Assembly: GCA_046541195.1 (NCBI GenBank)
Contig: JBKHDT010000043.1
Coordinates: 1 to 20,032, forward strand
Length of the DNA stretch: 20,032 nucleotides
Direction: 5' to 3'
Source of the DNA: JBKHDT01 sp046541195
GTDB lineage: Bacteria > Pseudomonadota > Gammaproteobacteria > Halothiobacillales > Halothiobacillaceae
Shown: one piece after another, positions 8,445-16,429 of the stretch
Numbering within the stretch: the first letter of the stretch is position 1
Layout: each line of letters begins with the position of its first letter
Position numbers and translations under genes: made by a program
Notes under the pieces: generated by a model
The model's input: only the letters and a program-made list of their open reading frames with translations
What the model was told of the DNA's origin: nothing
Database searches by the model: none

Positions 8445-8872
8445 GATTGTTCTCCCAGAATCAGTCCAGATATCGATGCTTCAGGCGGTCGGCACGCGCC
8501 GGCCGGAACCCGGTTGGTGCGTTTTTCGGAGGCAGTGGTTCCCCGTGCCGGGACCGGTCAATCAGCGCACCCATGCCGTGCCATGATCGGCCGGCAGGAT
8601 GCGAAAACCTTTGTGCGTCCCGTGCGGGGCGCGAGCCGGGTGCGTGCCCGCCGGCAGAGCCACCCCGGACGTACCCGCACAAAACGCATGCACTTGCGCT
8701 ATCCTTCGCTCACCACGAGCAGTCCAGGCACGGGAACAGGCACACCGATGCGATCGCGCGTGGCCGGCCGCATCCGGCCCTCGCCCGAAAAGGACGGCCG
8801 GATGCGGCCATCGACGTACTCGAAAAGGCTGAACCACCATCCACACGCATCGGACCCACATCGAGATCGACC
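8445..8872. other. 428-base divergent intergenic region
   Basis: The region separates the ChaN-like gene and the efflux adaptor and should contain both promoters. I see no convincing -35/-10 pair and no credible small gene. One frame is open in phase with the adaptor back to 8447, but its translation is low-complexity and has no recognisable domain. The notable element is the inverted repeat at 8766-8809. CGAAAAGG also occurs twice, at 8786-8793 and 8820-8827. No regulator gene (TetR, MarR) lies in the gap. Confidence 0.55.
8766..8809. repeat. Perfect 14-bp inverted repeat upstream of the efflux operon
   Basis: GGCCGCATCCGGCC (8766-8779) and GGCCGGATGCGGCC (8796-8809) are exact reverse complements separated by 16 bases. 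The repeat ends 63 bases before the adaptor ATG, so it lies in the likely 5' untranslated region or promoter. No T-tract follows. It could be an operator, an RNA hairpin controlling the leader, or a terminator-like attenuator. Which of these applies is inference. Confidence 0.65.
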
Positions 8873-10063
8873 ATGTGCACAATTTCCCGACTCCTGCTGC
8901 TTTCGACCCTGGCCCTGTTCAGCTCGGCCTTGCTGGCAAACGACTCGGACCAGGCAGGGTCCGGCGGCATGCCGCCTCCCAAGGTCGGGGTGCTCACGCT
9001 TGAGGAGCAGGCCGTCACGGTCCATGCCGTCTATCCGGGGCGGGTTCGGGCGAACCGCGAGGTCGAGGTTCGGGCCCAGGTCGGGGGAATCCTGCTTGAG
9101 CGCAACTATACCGAAGGCGCCGTGGTGGAAAAGGACCAGGTGCTGTTTCGCATCGACCCGCGCCCCTACCAGGCGAAGGTCAATCAGGCCGAGGCGGACC
9201 TGCACAATGCCCATGCGCAGCAAAGCAAGGCAGAGCGTGACTGGGACCGGATTTCCTCGCTCTACGAACGCCAGGTCGCCAGCGAGCAGGACCGGGACAA
9301 CGCCAAGTCCGCGCTGGAAGTGGCCAAGGCCCAGGTCGAGGTAGCCGATGCCCAGCTTGAAGCGGTCAAGATCGACCTGGAATACAGCACGGTGCGTGCG
9401 CCGATCGAAGGCATCGCGGGCCTGCGGATCGAATCGACGGGCAATCTGGTCAACCCCGGTGACCTCTTGACCCGGGTCACCGAAATCGACCCCATCCAGG
9501 TCCAGTTCACCTACGCGGCCAACGACCCCTACGCCAGCTCCGAGGCGCTGCAGGCCGGTCCCGGCCGGGAAGCGGACGCCGAGATCATCTTTCCGGACGG
9601 CAAGTCGCTGACCGGCCGCCTCGACTTTACCGATGTCGCCATCGACGCGCAGACCGACACCATCCGGGCCCGGGCGATGTTCCCCAACCCCGACGGCGAT
9701 CTGCGGGCCAACCAGTTCGTGCGCCTGCGGATCGCGGTCGAGCAGCGCGAGAATGCCATCGTGATCCCGGAGACGGCTCTGGACTCGGGACCGGAGCCCG
9801 AGTCCCGCATTGTCTGGAAACTCTCGGAGGACGACACCGCGCACCAGCAGCCGGTCGAGACCGGGCCGCTGACTGCCCGGGGCAGAATCATCGATTCCGG
9901 GCTGTCCGCGGGGGACCGGATCGTGGTCCGGGGGATTGTCAAGCTGCACGACGGCATCCAGGTGCGGGTCGGCAGCGACGACGCCTCCGATGCCCCCGCC
10001 GATGCCGCGACCGGGGCAGACGGCACGCAATCGGATGCCCAGGCCGGCGGCAACGGGAGCTGA
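8873..10063 (+). CDS. RND efflux periplasmic adaptor (membrane fusion protein, AcrA/MexA family)
   Basis: The 396-residue adaptor links an RND pump to an outer-membrane TolC-type channel. A signal peptide is visible (RLLLLSTLALFSSALLA, cleavage likely after residue 22). It lacks the lipobox cysteine of AcrA, so it should be soluble periplasmic. The first lipoyl/beta-barrel half contains YPGRVRANREVEVRAQVGG and LFRIDPRPYQ (about 91-100). The alpha-helical hairpin follows (about 100-170), then the second lipoyl strand with STVRAPIEGIAGLR. The family motif VNPGDLLTRVT then leads into the barrel and membrane-proximal domains. The tail is acidic and Ala/Gly-rich. The frame is open upstream to 8447, but ATG 8873 is chosen because the signal peptide starts there; its Shine-Dalgarno is weak. 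The pump gene starts three bases after its stop. No TolC gene is in the window, so the channel is probably encoded elsewhere. Confidence 0.93.
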   Translation: MCTISRLLLLSTLALFSSALLANDSDQAGSGGMPPPKVGVLTLEEQAVTVHAVYPGRVRANREVEVRAQVGGILLERNYTEGAVVEKDQVLFRIDPRPYQAKVNQAEADLHNAHAQQSKAERDWDRISSLYERQVASEQDRDNAKSALEVAKAQVEVADAQLEAVKIDLEYSTVRAPIEGIAGLRIESTGNLVNPGDLLTRVTEIDPIQVQFTYAANDPYASSEALQAGPGREADAEIIFPDGKSLTGRLDFTDVAIDAQTDTIRARAMFPNPDGDLRANQFVRLRIAVEQRENAIVIPETALDSGPEPESRIVWKLSEDDTAHQQPVETGPLTARGRIIDSGLSAGDRIVVRGIVKLHDGIQVRVGSDDASDAPADAATGADGTQSDAQAGGNGS

Positions 10064-10066
10064 TCG

Positions 10067-13000
10067 ATGATCTCGAAGTTTTTTGTCGACCGTCCGGTCT
10101 TTGCCACGGTCATCGCGATCGTGATCGTGCTCTCGGGCATGGTGGCCTTCAAGGCCCTGCCCGTGGAGCAGTACCCGCAGATCGTGCCCCCGCAGGTGTC
10201 GGTCACTGCAACCTACGGGGGCGCCAGTGCCGAGGTCATTGCCGAGTCGGTGGCGGCGACGCTCGAACAGCAGATCAACGGCGTGGACGACATGCTCTAC
10301 ATGGAGTCGAGCAGTTCGGATGCCGGTTACACCACCGTCACGGTGACCTTCGCCAACGGCACCGACGCCGACCAGGCAACGATCAACGTCAGCAACCGGG
10401 TCCAGCAGGTCAGCGCCAAGCTGCCCGAGGAGGTCCGGGAACAGGGCGTGGTGGTGCAGAAACAGAGCAGCTCGCTGCTGATGGTCCTGACCCTGGTCTC
10501 CGAATCCGGCCAGTTCGACTCCAAGTTCATGAGCAATTACGCGCTGGTGAACGTCATCGACGACATCAAGCGCCTGCCGGGCGTGGGCGAGGCCAAGCTG
10601 TTCGCCCAGGAGGATTACTCGATCCGGATCTGGCTGGAGTCCGACAAGCTGGCCCAGTTCGGCCTGACGCCGGATGACGTGGCGACCGCAATCCGTACCC
10701 AGAGCGCCCAGTTCGCCACCGGCAAGCTCGGGGCCGAACCCACGCCCGACGGCACCGCTTTCACCTACACCCTGATCAACGACGGCCGGTTCACGGACGT
10801 GAGCCAGTTCCGGGAGATCATCCTGCGCGGCAACGAGGAATCCGGCACCCTGCGCCTGGACGACGTGGCCCGCATCGAGCTGGGCACCCAGGTCTACGGT
10901 TTCGATGCCGTCTACGGCGCGCAGCCCACCACGCCAATCGGCATCTACCTGCAGCCGGGCGCCAACGCGCTGGAAACCGCCACGGCCGTCAGGGCACTCA
11001 TGGAAGAGGTTTCAGCGCGATTCCCCGGCGACATCCGCTACGAGGTTCCGCTGGACACCACCGACTTCGTCAAGGTGTCCATCGAGGAGGTCTATCACAC
11101 CTTCTTCGAGGCGCTGATCCTGGTGGTGCTGGTGATCTTCGTCTTTCTCCAGAAACCCCGGACCACGCTCATCCCGCTGCTGGCGATACCTGTCGCCTTG
11201 ATCGGCACGATGGCCGGCCTGTACGCAGCCGGCTTCTCCCTGAACCTGCTGACCCTTTTCGGCCTGGTGCTGGCCATCGGGATTGTCGTCGACGACGCCA
11301 TCGTGGTGATCGAAAACGTCGAGCGGATCATGGAGGAGGAGCGGCTTGAGCCGAGAGCGGCAACCATCAAGGCCATGGAACAGGTCCAGGGCGCCATCGT
11401 GGCGACGACCCTGGTACTGCTGGCGGTGTTTATCCCGGTCGCGTTCATCCCCGGCATGGCCGGCGAGATGTACCGGCAGTTCGCGGTGGCCATTTCGATT
11501 GCGGTGGTGATCTCGGCACTGATTGCGCTGACACTCACCCCGTCACTGTGCGCGCACATGCTCAGCCACCGGCAGGCCGGGAAGAAGCCGCTGCTGCCCT
11601 TCCGGTTGTTCAACAGCGGTTTTGCCGGCTTTACGGCCGCCTACATGCATGGCGTGCGGTTCTTCCTGCGTTTCTGGCCCGTGGGGCTCGGGCTGTTCGC
11701 GGTCGTGATGGCTGCCGCGCTCTGGATGTTCCAGACCATGCCAACCAGCCTGGTGCCCGACGAGGACCAGGGCTATTTCATCTCGGTGTCGACCCTGCCA
11801 CCGGCCGCCTCGCTGGAGCGCTCGATCGCCCTGCGCGATCAGGTGGACCAGCAGATCCGCGAGATTCCCCAGGTTGACTCGAACCTTGGCCTGTCCGGTT
11901 ACGACCTGCTTGCCGGCACGCTGCGCACCAACGCCAGCGTGAGCTTCACCCGACTGACGGACTGGTCCGAACGGACCGGGCCGGGCGAAGATGCGCAGAG
12001 CCTGACCAACCAGGTGATGTTCGAGGCCCTCGAGATCGAGGACGGACAGACCTTTGCCTTCAACCCGCCGCCGATCTCAGGCATGTCCACCACCGGCGGC
12101 CTGGAGCTTTACCTGCAAAGCCGCGTGAGCCAGGACCCGCTTGATCTGGCCCAGGCGGCCAGCGAGCTGGTTCAGGCCGCCAGTGCCCGGCCGGAACTGA
12201 CCGCCGTGCGCACGACCTACGCGGCCGACGTGCCCCGCTACCGGGCGGTCATCGACCGGGAAAAGGCCTACGCGCTGGGCGTGTCGGTCGCGGAGGTCTT
12301 CTCGGCAATGTCCGGGCATTTCGGCACGGTCTACGTGAACGACTTCTCGCTGTTTGGACGCAATTTCCAGGTCCGCCTGTCCGGCGAGGGCATGCTGCGC
12401 GCCGACCCCGATGACCTGCGCTTCGTCTTCGTGCGCTCGACACAGGACGGGGCCATGGTGCCGCTCGACGCCCTGGTCACCCTGCACCGCGAGTCCGGTC
12501 CGGACGTCGTGGACCGCTTCAACCTGTTTCCCTCGGCCAAACTGATGGCGAACCCCGCACCCGGATACACCTCGGGGCAGGCCATCGAGGCCATGCAGGA
12601 GGTCGCCGAGCAGACGCTTTCCAGCGACTTCTCGCTGGGCTGGACCGGATCGGCCTACCAGGAAATCTCCTCGGGTCAGTCCGGGTCCCTGGCGTTCCTG
12701 TTCGGCCTGATCATGGTGTTCCTGATCCTGGCGGCACAATACGAGCGCTGGACCCTGCCCTTCGCGGTCGTCACGGCGGTGCCCTTCGCGGCGCTCGGAG
12801 CACTGATCGCGACCTGGATGCGCGGCCTGAGCATCGACATCTACTTCGAGGTCGGGTTGCTGGTGCTGATCGGCCTGGCGGCCAAGAATGCGATCCTCAT
12901 CATCGAGTTCGCCGCCAAGAACCGCGACGAGGGCATGCCGATCCGGGAGGCCGCTCTGGAAGCGGCCAAGCTACGCTTCCGGCCGGTCATCATGACCTCC

Positions 13001-13186
13001 ATGGCCTTCATCCTCGGCGTGCTGCCGCTGGCGATCGCCACCGGGGCCGGGGAAGCGGCCCGCCATTCGCTGGGCACCGGGTTGATCGGCGGCATGATCC
13101 TGGCCACCTACGTGGCCATCCTGTTCGTGCCGATGTTCTTCGAGCTCATCCAGAAACTTGCCGAACGACGCCGCAAACCGGGCTGA
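10067..13186 (+). CDS. RND multidrug efflux pump, inner-membrane transporter (AcrB/MexB, HAE-1 family)
   Basis: The 1039-residue protein is a proton-driven drug/proton antiporter that works as a trimer with the adaptor encoded just upstream. Its length matches AcrB (1049). It starts with the classic MISKFFVDRPVFA and first membrane helix. The two large periplasmic loops with porter subdomains are intact. The proton-relay aspartates D409 and D410 are in GIVVDDAIVVIENVER (AcrB D407/D408), and K940 is in GLAAKNAILIIEFA. The last helices end before a basic C-terminus (AERRRKPG). ATG 10067 follows GGGAG and lies three bases after the adaptor stop, so the two are co-translated. The 3' end overlaps the next gene by 29 bases. 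The substrate cannot be read from sequence. Confidence 0.96.
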   Translation: MISKFFVDRPVFATVIAIVIVLSGMVAFKALPVEQYPQIVPPQVSVTATYGGASAEVIAESVAATLEQQINGVDDMLYMESSSSDAGYTTVTVTFANGTDADQATINVSNRVQQVSAKLPEEVREQGVVVQKQSSSLLMVLTLVSESGQFDSKFMSNYALVNVIDDIKRLPGVGEAKLFAQEDYSIRIWLESDKLAQFGLTPDDVATAIRTQSAQFATGKLGAEPTPDGTAFTYTLINDGRFTDVSQFREIILRGNEESGTLRLDDVARIELGTQVYGFDAVYGAQPTTPIGIYLQPGANALETATAVRALMEEVSARFPGDIRYEVPLDTTDFVKVSIEEVYHTFFEALILVVLVIFVFLQKPRTTLIPLLAIPVALIGTMAGLYAAGFSLNLLTLFGLVLAIGIVVDDAIVVIENVERIMEEERLEPRAATIKAMEQVQGAIVATTLVLLAVFIPVAFIPGMAGEMYRQFAVAISIAVVISALIALTLTPSLCAHMLSHRQAGKKPLLPFRLFNSGFAGFTAAYMHGVRFFLRFWPVGLGLFAVVMAAALWMFQTMPTSLVPDEDQGYFISVSTLPPAASLERSIALRDQVDQQIREIPQVDSNLGLSGYDLLAGTLRTNASVSFTRLTDWSERTGPGEDAQSLTNQVMFEALEIEDGQTFAFNPPPISGMSTTGGLELYLQSRVSQDPLDLAQAASELVQAASARPELTAVRTTYAADVPRYRAVIDREKAYALGVSVAEVFSAMSGHFGTVYVNDFSLFGRNFQVRLSGEGMLRADPDDLRFVFVRSTQDGAMVPLDALVTLHRESGPDVVDRFNLFPSAKLMANPAPGYTSGQAIEAMQEVAEQTLSSDFSLGWTGSAYQEISSGQSGSLAFLFGLIMVFLILAAQYERWTLPFAVVTAVPFAALGALIATWMRGLSIDIYFEVGLLVLIGLAAKNAILIIEFAAKNRDEGMPIREAALEAAKLRFRPVIMTSMAFILGVLPLAIATGAGEAARHSLGTGLIGGMILATYVAILFVPMFFELIQKLAERRRKPG

Positions 13187-13754
13187 TGTTTGCCGGGTCC
13201 GGCTCTCGGGCCACCTCGGGGCGCTGCCCGTCGGGGCCGAGCTGACCTGGCGCGGCGGCGCACTGGTCGGTCTCGACCTGCACGCGCGGGGCGCCCGGAT
13301 CGACGGCAGCGTCCCGTCCCGGCGCTTGATCCAATGCCCCGAGGATGCCGGGCCGTCGGCGGCCTTGCGGTCGGACCTGGCTCAGGCGCTTTTCCAGCCG
13401 GAGCAGCTGGGGCGTGCGGGGCGCGAACGGCTTCTTGCGCTGATCCAGCCGCAAGGCAGCCCGTTTGCCCATCGAGTCTGGCAGGCGCTGGCGCGGATTC
13501 CGTCGGGGCGATGCTGCAGCTACGCGACCCTGGCACGGCTTGCCGGTCGGCCGAACGCGGTACGCGCCGTGGCAAGTGCCTGTGCCCGAAACCCGATCGC
13601 CGTGCTCCTGCCCTGTCACCGGGTGGTCCATGCGGACGGCAGGCCGGGCGCCTATCGCTGGGGTGACCAGCTCAAGCGAGCCCTGCTCGAACGCGAAGGT
13701 GTACTGACGCCCGGCTGTGCCCGGGTCGAGCACACGAAGCTGCTGGGCGACTGA
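13158..13754 (+). CDS. ogt: Methylated-DNA-[protein]-cysteine S-methyltransferase (O6-alkylguanine-DNA alkyltransferase)
   Basis: This suicide repair protein moves the alkyl group from O6-alkylguanine to its own cysteine. The active-site motif PCHRVV has the acceptor cysteine at residue 153 if TTG 13158 is the start. The preceding helix-turn-helix region reads IPSGRCCSYATLARLAGRPN, then AVRAVASACARNP, and the C-terminal GAYRWGDQLKRALLEREG follows: all family hallmarks. The N-terminal half is only weakly recognisable, as is usual in this family. The frame has no ATG near its beginning. TTG 13158 lies inside the pump gene (29-base overlap) with only a weak GAG upstream, so translational coupling is likely and the true start is uncertain. 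About 198 residues are predicted. It converges on rnhB with 14 bases between the stops. Confidence 0.9.
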   Translation: MPNDAANRADVCRVRLSGHLGALPVGAELTWRGGALVGLDLHARGARIDGSVPSRRLIQCPEDAGPSAALRSDLAQALFQPEQLGRAGRERLLALIQPQGSPFAHRVWQALARIPSGRCCSYATLARLAGRPNAVRAVASACARNPIAVLLPCHRVVHADGRPGAYRWGDQLKRALLEREGVLTPGCARVEHTKLLGD

Positions 13755-13768
13755 AGGGCCGGCGGGCG

Positions 13769-14383
13769 TTACCCTGCCGTGCAAAAGCGCCGGACAGGCG
13801 CGAAGCTGCGCCGGTGGGCCGGACAGGGGCCAAGACTTTGCAAGGCCGCCAGGTGCGCGGCGGTCGGATAGCCCTTGTGACGGGCAAAGCCATAGTCCGG
13901 ATAACAGGCATCCAGCGCCAACATGTCGCGGTCCCGTGCGACCTTGGCCAGGATCGACGCGGCGGCAATCGCCGCGTGCCGGCCATCGCCGCCAATCCAG
14001 GCCTCGGCAGGACAGGCCAGCCCCGCGGGCACCCGGTTGCCGTCTACCAGCGCCAGGCCGGGCGCCGGGTCAAGTTCCGACAAGGCTCGGCTCATGGCCA
14101 GCAGGCTGGCCTGAAGGATATTGATCCGGTCGATCTCCTCCACGCTCGCCCGGGCAATTCGCCAGGCGAGGGCATGCTCGAGAATCTCGTCGTAAAGTCG
14201 CTCCCGGGCGCTTGCCGTCAGGCGCTTGGAATCGTCCAGACCCGCGAGCGGCCGGTCGGGGTGCAGGATGACCGCCGCCGCAAACACGTCACCCGCCAGG
14301 GGGCCACGGCCGGCCTCGTCGACGCCGGCAACCCGGACGGCGCCCCTGCCCTGCAACTCGAAAATCAGTTCCTGCTGACGCAT
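13769..14383 (-). CDS. rnhB: Ribonuclease HII
   Basis: RNase HII cleaves the RNA strand of RNA-DNA hybrids and removes single ribonucleotides from DNA. The 204-residue product has the catalytic carboxylates D22 and E23 in VAGVDEAGRGPLAGDV, D114 in ALVDGN and D133 in WIGGDGRHAA, corresponding to the DEDD set. The AASILAKVARDRDM helix and the C-terminal HKGYPTAAHLAAL and HRRSFAPVR motifs are typical. ATG 14383 has GAGGG upstream. In E. coli rnhB lies downstream of lpxB in the same direction. Here the two genes are back-to-back with 37 bases between starts. It converges with the alkyltransferase gene. Confidence 0.95.
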   Translation of the reverse strand: MRQQELIFELQGRGAVRVAGVDEAGRGPLAGDVFAAAVILHPDRPLAGLDDSKRLTASARERLYDEILEHALAWRIARASVEEIDRINILQASLLAMSRALSELDPAPGLALVDGNRVPAGLACPAEAWIGGDGRHAAIAAASILAKVARDRDMLALDACYPDYGFARHKGYPTAAHLAALQSLGPCPAHRRSFAPVRRFCTAG

Positions 14384-14420
14384 ACTCGGCCCTCACGCTC
14401 AATATGTCTCGGGAGATCCC

Positions 14421-15581
14421 ATGAACCGGGTCCAGAACGATGCCCCGCCCACCGTCATGTTCAGCGCCGGCGAGGCCTCGGGGGACCGCTACGCCGCCGA
14501 AATCTGGCTGCGCGTGTCGGCCCGAAAGCCGCAAATGACGGCATTCGGCCTCGGCGGACCGACATCACGGCAGGCGGGCATCGAGACGCTGGTCGATGCC
14601 CGCGAGATCGCCGTGATGGGGCTGGTGGAAGTGCTGCGCCACTATCCCCGCCTGCGCCGCGCCATGAACACCCTGAAATCGGCCCTGGAGGAGCGCCGCC
14701 CCGCCCTGCTGATCTGCATCGATTACCAGGAGTTCAACCAGCGGCTGGCGCGCCACGCGCGCGCGCTGGGCATCCCGGTACTGTTTTTCGTGGCGCCCCA
14801 GGTCTGGGCCTGGCGGCCCAGGCGGGCGGCGAAGATGCGCACCGTTGCCGACCGGCTGGCCGTGCTGTTCGACTTCGAGGTGCCACTGTTTGACGCACAC
14901 GGCATCGACACGGTCCACGTGGGCCATCCGCTGCTGGACCTCGTGGACTTGCAACGCGGCCGCGACGCCGCACGGCAGGCGCTCGACCTGCCATTGCGGG
15001 GCACCGTCGTGGGCCTGCTGCCCGGCAGCCGCCTGAGCGAGATCGGCCGCCTGCTGCCGCCGATGCTCGAGTCCGCCCGACTGCTGCAGGCCAGCCACCC
15101 GGACTGTCGGTTCGTGCTGCCGCGGGCCGCGGGCATCACCAGCCAGGACCTGGCCCCTTTTCTCGAATCATCGCCAATCCGCTCGTTGCAGGTGGTCGAG
15201 GGACAGGCGCACGAGGTCATGCGTGCGGCAGATGCCCTGCTCGTCGCCTCCGGAACCGCCAGCCTGGAGGCAGGAATCATCGGCACACCCATGGTGATCG
15301 TCTACCGGACCCACGGACTCACCGCCTGGCTGGCCGGTCGGCTGCTTGAGACACCGCATGTCGGGCTGCCCAATATCATCGCAGGCCAGGAGATCGTGCC
15401 CGAGCTGCTTCAGGATCAGGCCACCCCCGAGCGGATGGCCGGCCGGATCTCCAGCCTGATCGACGACCCCGAGCTGGCCCGTCGCCAGCGCGAACAGCTG
15501 ATTCGGCTTCGCAGCCGGCTGGGCGACCGGGGCGCCCTGGATCGGCTCGCCGAACAGGTGCTGTCCATGCTTCGCGGCTGA
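14421..15581 (+). CDS. lpxB: Lipid-A-disaccharide synthase
   Basis: LpxB (GT19) condenses UDP-2,3-diacylglucosamine with lipid X to form the tetra-acyl disaccharide of lipid A at the inner-membrane face. The 386 residues match the usual length. Motifs include SAGEASGDRYAAEI near the N-terminus, VMGLVEVLRHYPRLRR, and VAPQVWAWRPRR. GHPLLDLV, LLPGSRLSEI, ASGTASLEAGIIGTPMVIVYR and VGLPNIIAGQEIVPELLQ follow. The segment around the essential aspartate reads CIDYQEFNQRL instead of the common IDAPDFN, and GLGGPTSRQAG replaces the usual G.GG..M..AG. It starts at ATG 14421 after GGGAG. The typical partners lpxD, fabZ and lpxA are not adjacent. It may be the sole copy or a second, divergent one. Confidence 0.93.
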   Translation: MNRVQNDAPPTVMFSAGEASGDRYAAEIWLRVSARKPQMTAFGLGGPTSRQAGIETLVDAREIAVMGLVEVLRHYPRLRRAMNTLKSALEERRPALLICIDYQEFNQRLARHARALGIPVLFFVAPQVWAWRPRRAAKMRTVADRLAVLFDFEVPLFDAHGIDTVHVGHPLLDLVDLQRGRDAARQALDLPLRGTVVGLLPGSRLSEIGRLLPPMLESARLLQASHPDCRFVLPRAAGITSQDLAPFLESSPIRSLQVVEGQAHEVMRAADALLVASGTASLEAGIIGTPMVIVYRTHGLTAWLAGRLLETPHVGLPNIIAGQEIVPELLQDQATPERMAGRISSLIDDPELARRQREQLIRLRSRLGDRGALDRLAEQVLSMLRG

Positions 15582-15651
15582 TTCACCGGCCGACATCAAC
15601 CGAAACCTTCAGTCCGGGCCCCGGCGTGCATCACGGGCGGGTGGTGGTTGC

Positions 15652-15681
15652 GCCCCCGTCCGGCGACGGCGGGCCGCTTTT
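15652..15681 (+). terminator. Likely lpxB terminator in the convergent gap
   Basis: A strong hairpin at 15652-15674 pairs GCCC with GGGC and CCGTC... with ...GACGG around CGGC, with one bulged C. CGC and a TTTT run (15678-15681) follow. The position after lpxB and against the acyltransferase 3' end fits a terminator. The run overlaps the acyltransferase stop codon. Confidence 0.5.
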
Positions 15682-16429
15682 ACCGGGACGACCGGCCCAT
15701 GTCCTGCAGGGCCTCGCGCACGGCCTGCTCGGCCCGGCGTGCGGCCTCCGTGCGCGAACCCGTCGCACGGAACGGCACGCAGAACTGCACCCGCACCCGG
15801 GGCGCGCGTTGTCTGGCGATGCGCCACAGGGACTGCAACAGCGTCATGTCGTCGATATAGGGAATGGCCGGGTCGGGGTCCCCAGCCGCGTCCAGGTAGC
15901 GGATGGCAACCGGCTGAATCGCGGCTTCTGCCTCGATCGCCGGCTCGAACAGCCGCGGGAAAAACCGGCGCACCTGATGGCCGTCGGTGGTGGTGGCCTC
16001 GGGAAACAGCACCACGGCCCGACCCTGCGCCAGCGTGGTGTTCATGGCCTCCTGGGCCGCCGCCATGCCGGCACCACGCCGGATGAACAACGTGCCGGCC
16101 TGGCGTGCCAGCCAGCCGACCAGCGGCCAGCTGGCGACCTCGGCCTTGGACAGAAACCGCACCCCGGGAATCAGCGAACCGAGCACCGGGATATCCAGCC
16201 AGGAAACGTGATTGGCGGTCCAGAGCGCCGACGGGGACGGCGCATGTCCCCGGCGTTCGATCTGCACGTTGAGGATGCGGCCGACGCCCGCCAGCCAGTG
16301 CCGGGTGATCTCGTCCCGCCGGTCGGCCCCTGCACGCCGGTAGCGCAGCGTCAGCAGCAGGCCAAGCCCCAGGTGCCCGACCAGCCGGAAAATCCGGAAC
16401 GTGGCCCGAAGGTCAGCCCCGAAGCGCAT
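15680..16429 (-). CDS. PlsC-family lysophospholipid acyltransferase (1-acyl-glycerol-3-phosphate or lyso-lipid acyltransferase)
   Basis: This 249-residue membrane-associated enzyme should move an acyl chain to a lysophospholipid-type acceptor. The catalytic HX4D is NHVSWLD (H74 and D79). The acceptor-binding block ends in GTLFIRRGAG (R117/R118). The third motif is FPEATTTDG (142-150), with Ala where FPEGT is usual, and QPVAIRYL is the fourth. An N-terminal hydrophobic stretch (about 16-28) is the probable membrane anchor. The Ala/TTTDG version resembles OlsA-like lyso-ornithine-lipid acyltransferases as well as PlsC, so the acceptor is uncertain. Its ATG lies inside the end of pgsA (17-base overlap), so it is probably coupled to pgsA and transcribed with lpxH and ppiB. 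Confidence 0.85.
   Translation of the reverse strand: MRFGADLRATFRIFRLVGHLGLGLLLTLRYRRAGADRRDEITRHWLAGVGRILNVQIERRGHAPSPSALWTANHVSWLDIPVLGSLIPGVRFLSKAEVASWPLVGWLARQAGTLFIRRGAGMAAAQEAMNTTLAQGRAVVLFPEATTTDGHQVRRFFPRLFEPAIEAEAAIQPVAIRYLDAAGDPDPAIPYIDDMTLLQSLWRIARQRAPRVRVQFCVPFRATGSRTEAARRAEQAVREALQDMGRSSR

Noticed and set aside
8447..8872. 142-codon in-frame upstream extension of the efflux adaptor
   Set aside because: The translation is low-complexity, has no domain, and would bury the signal peptide that begins at 8873.
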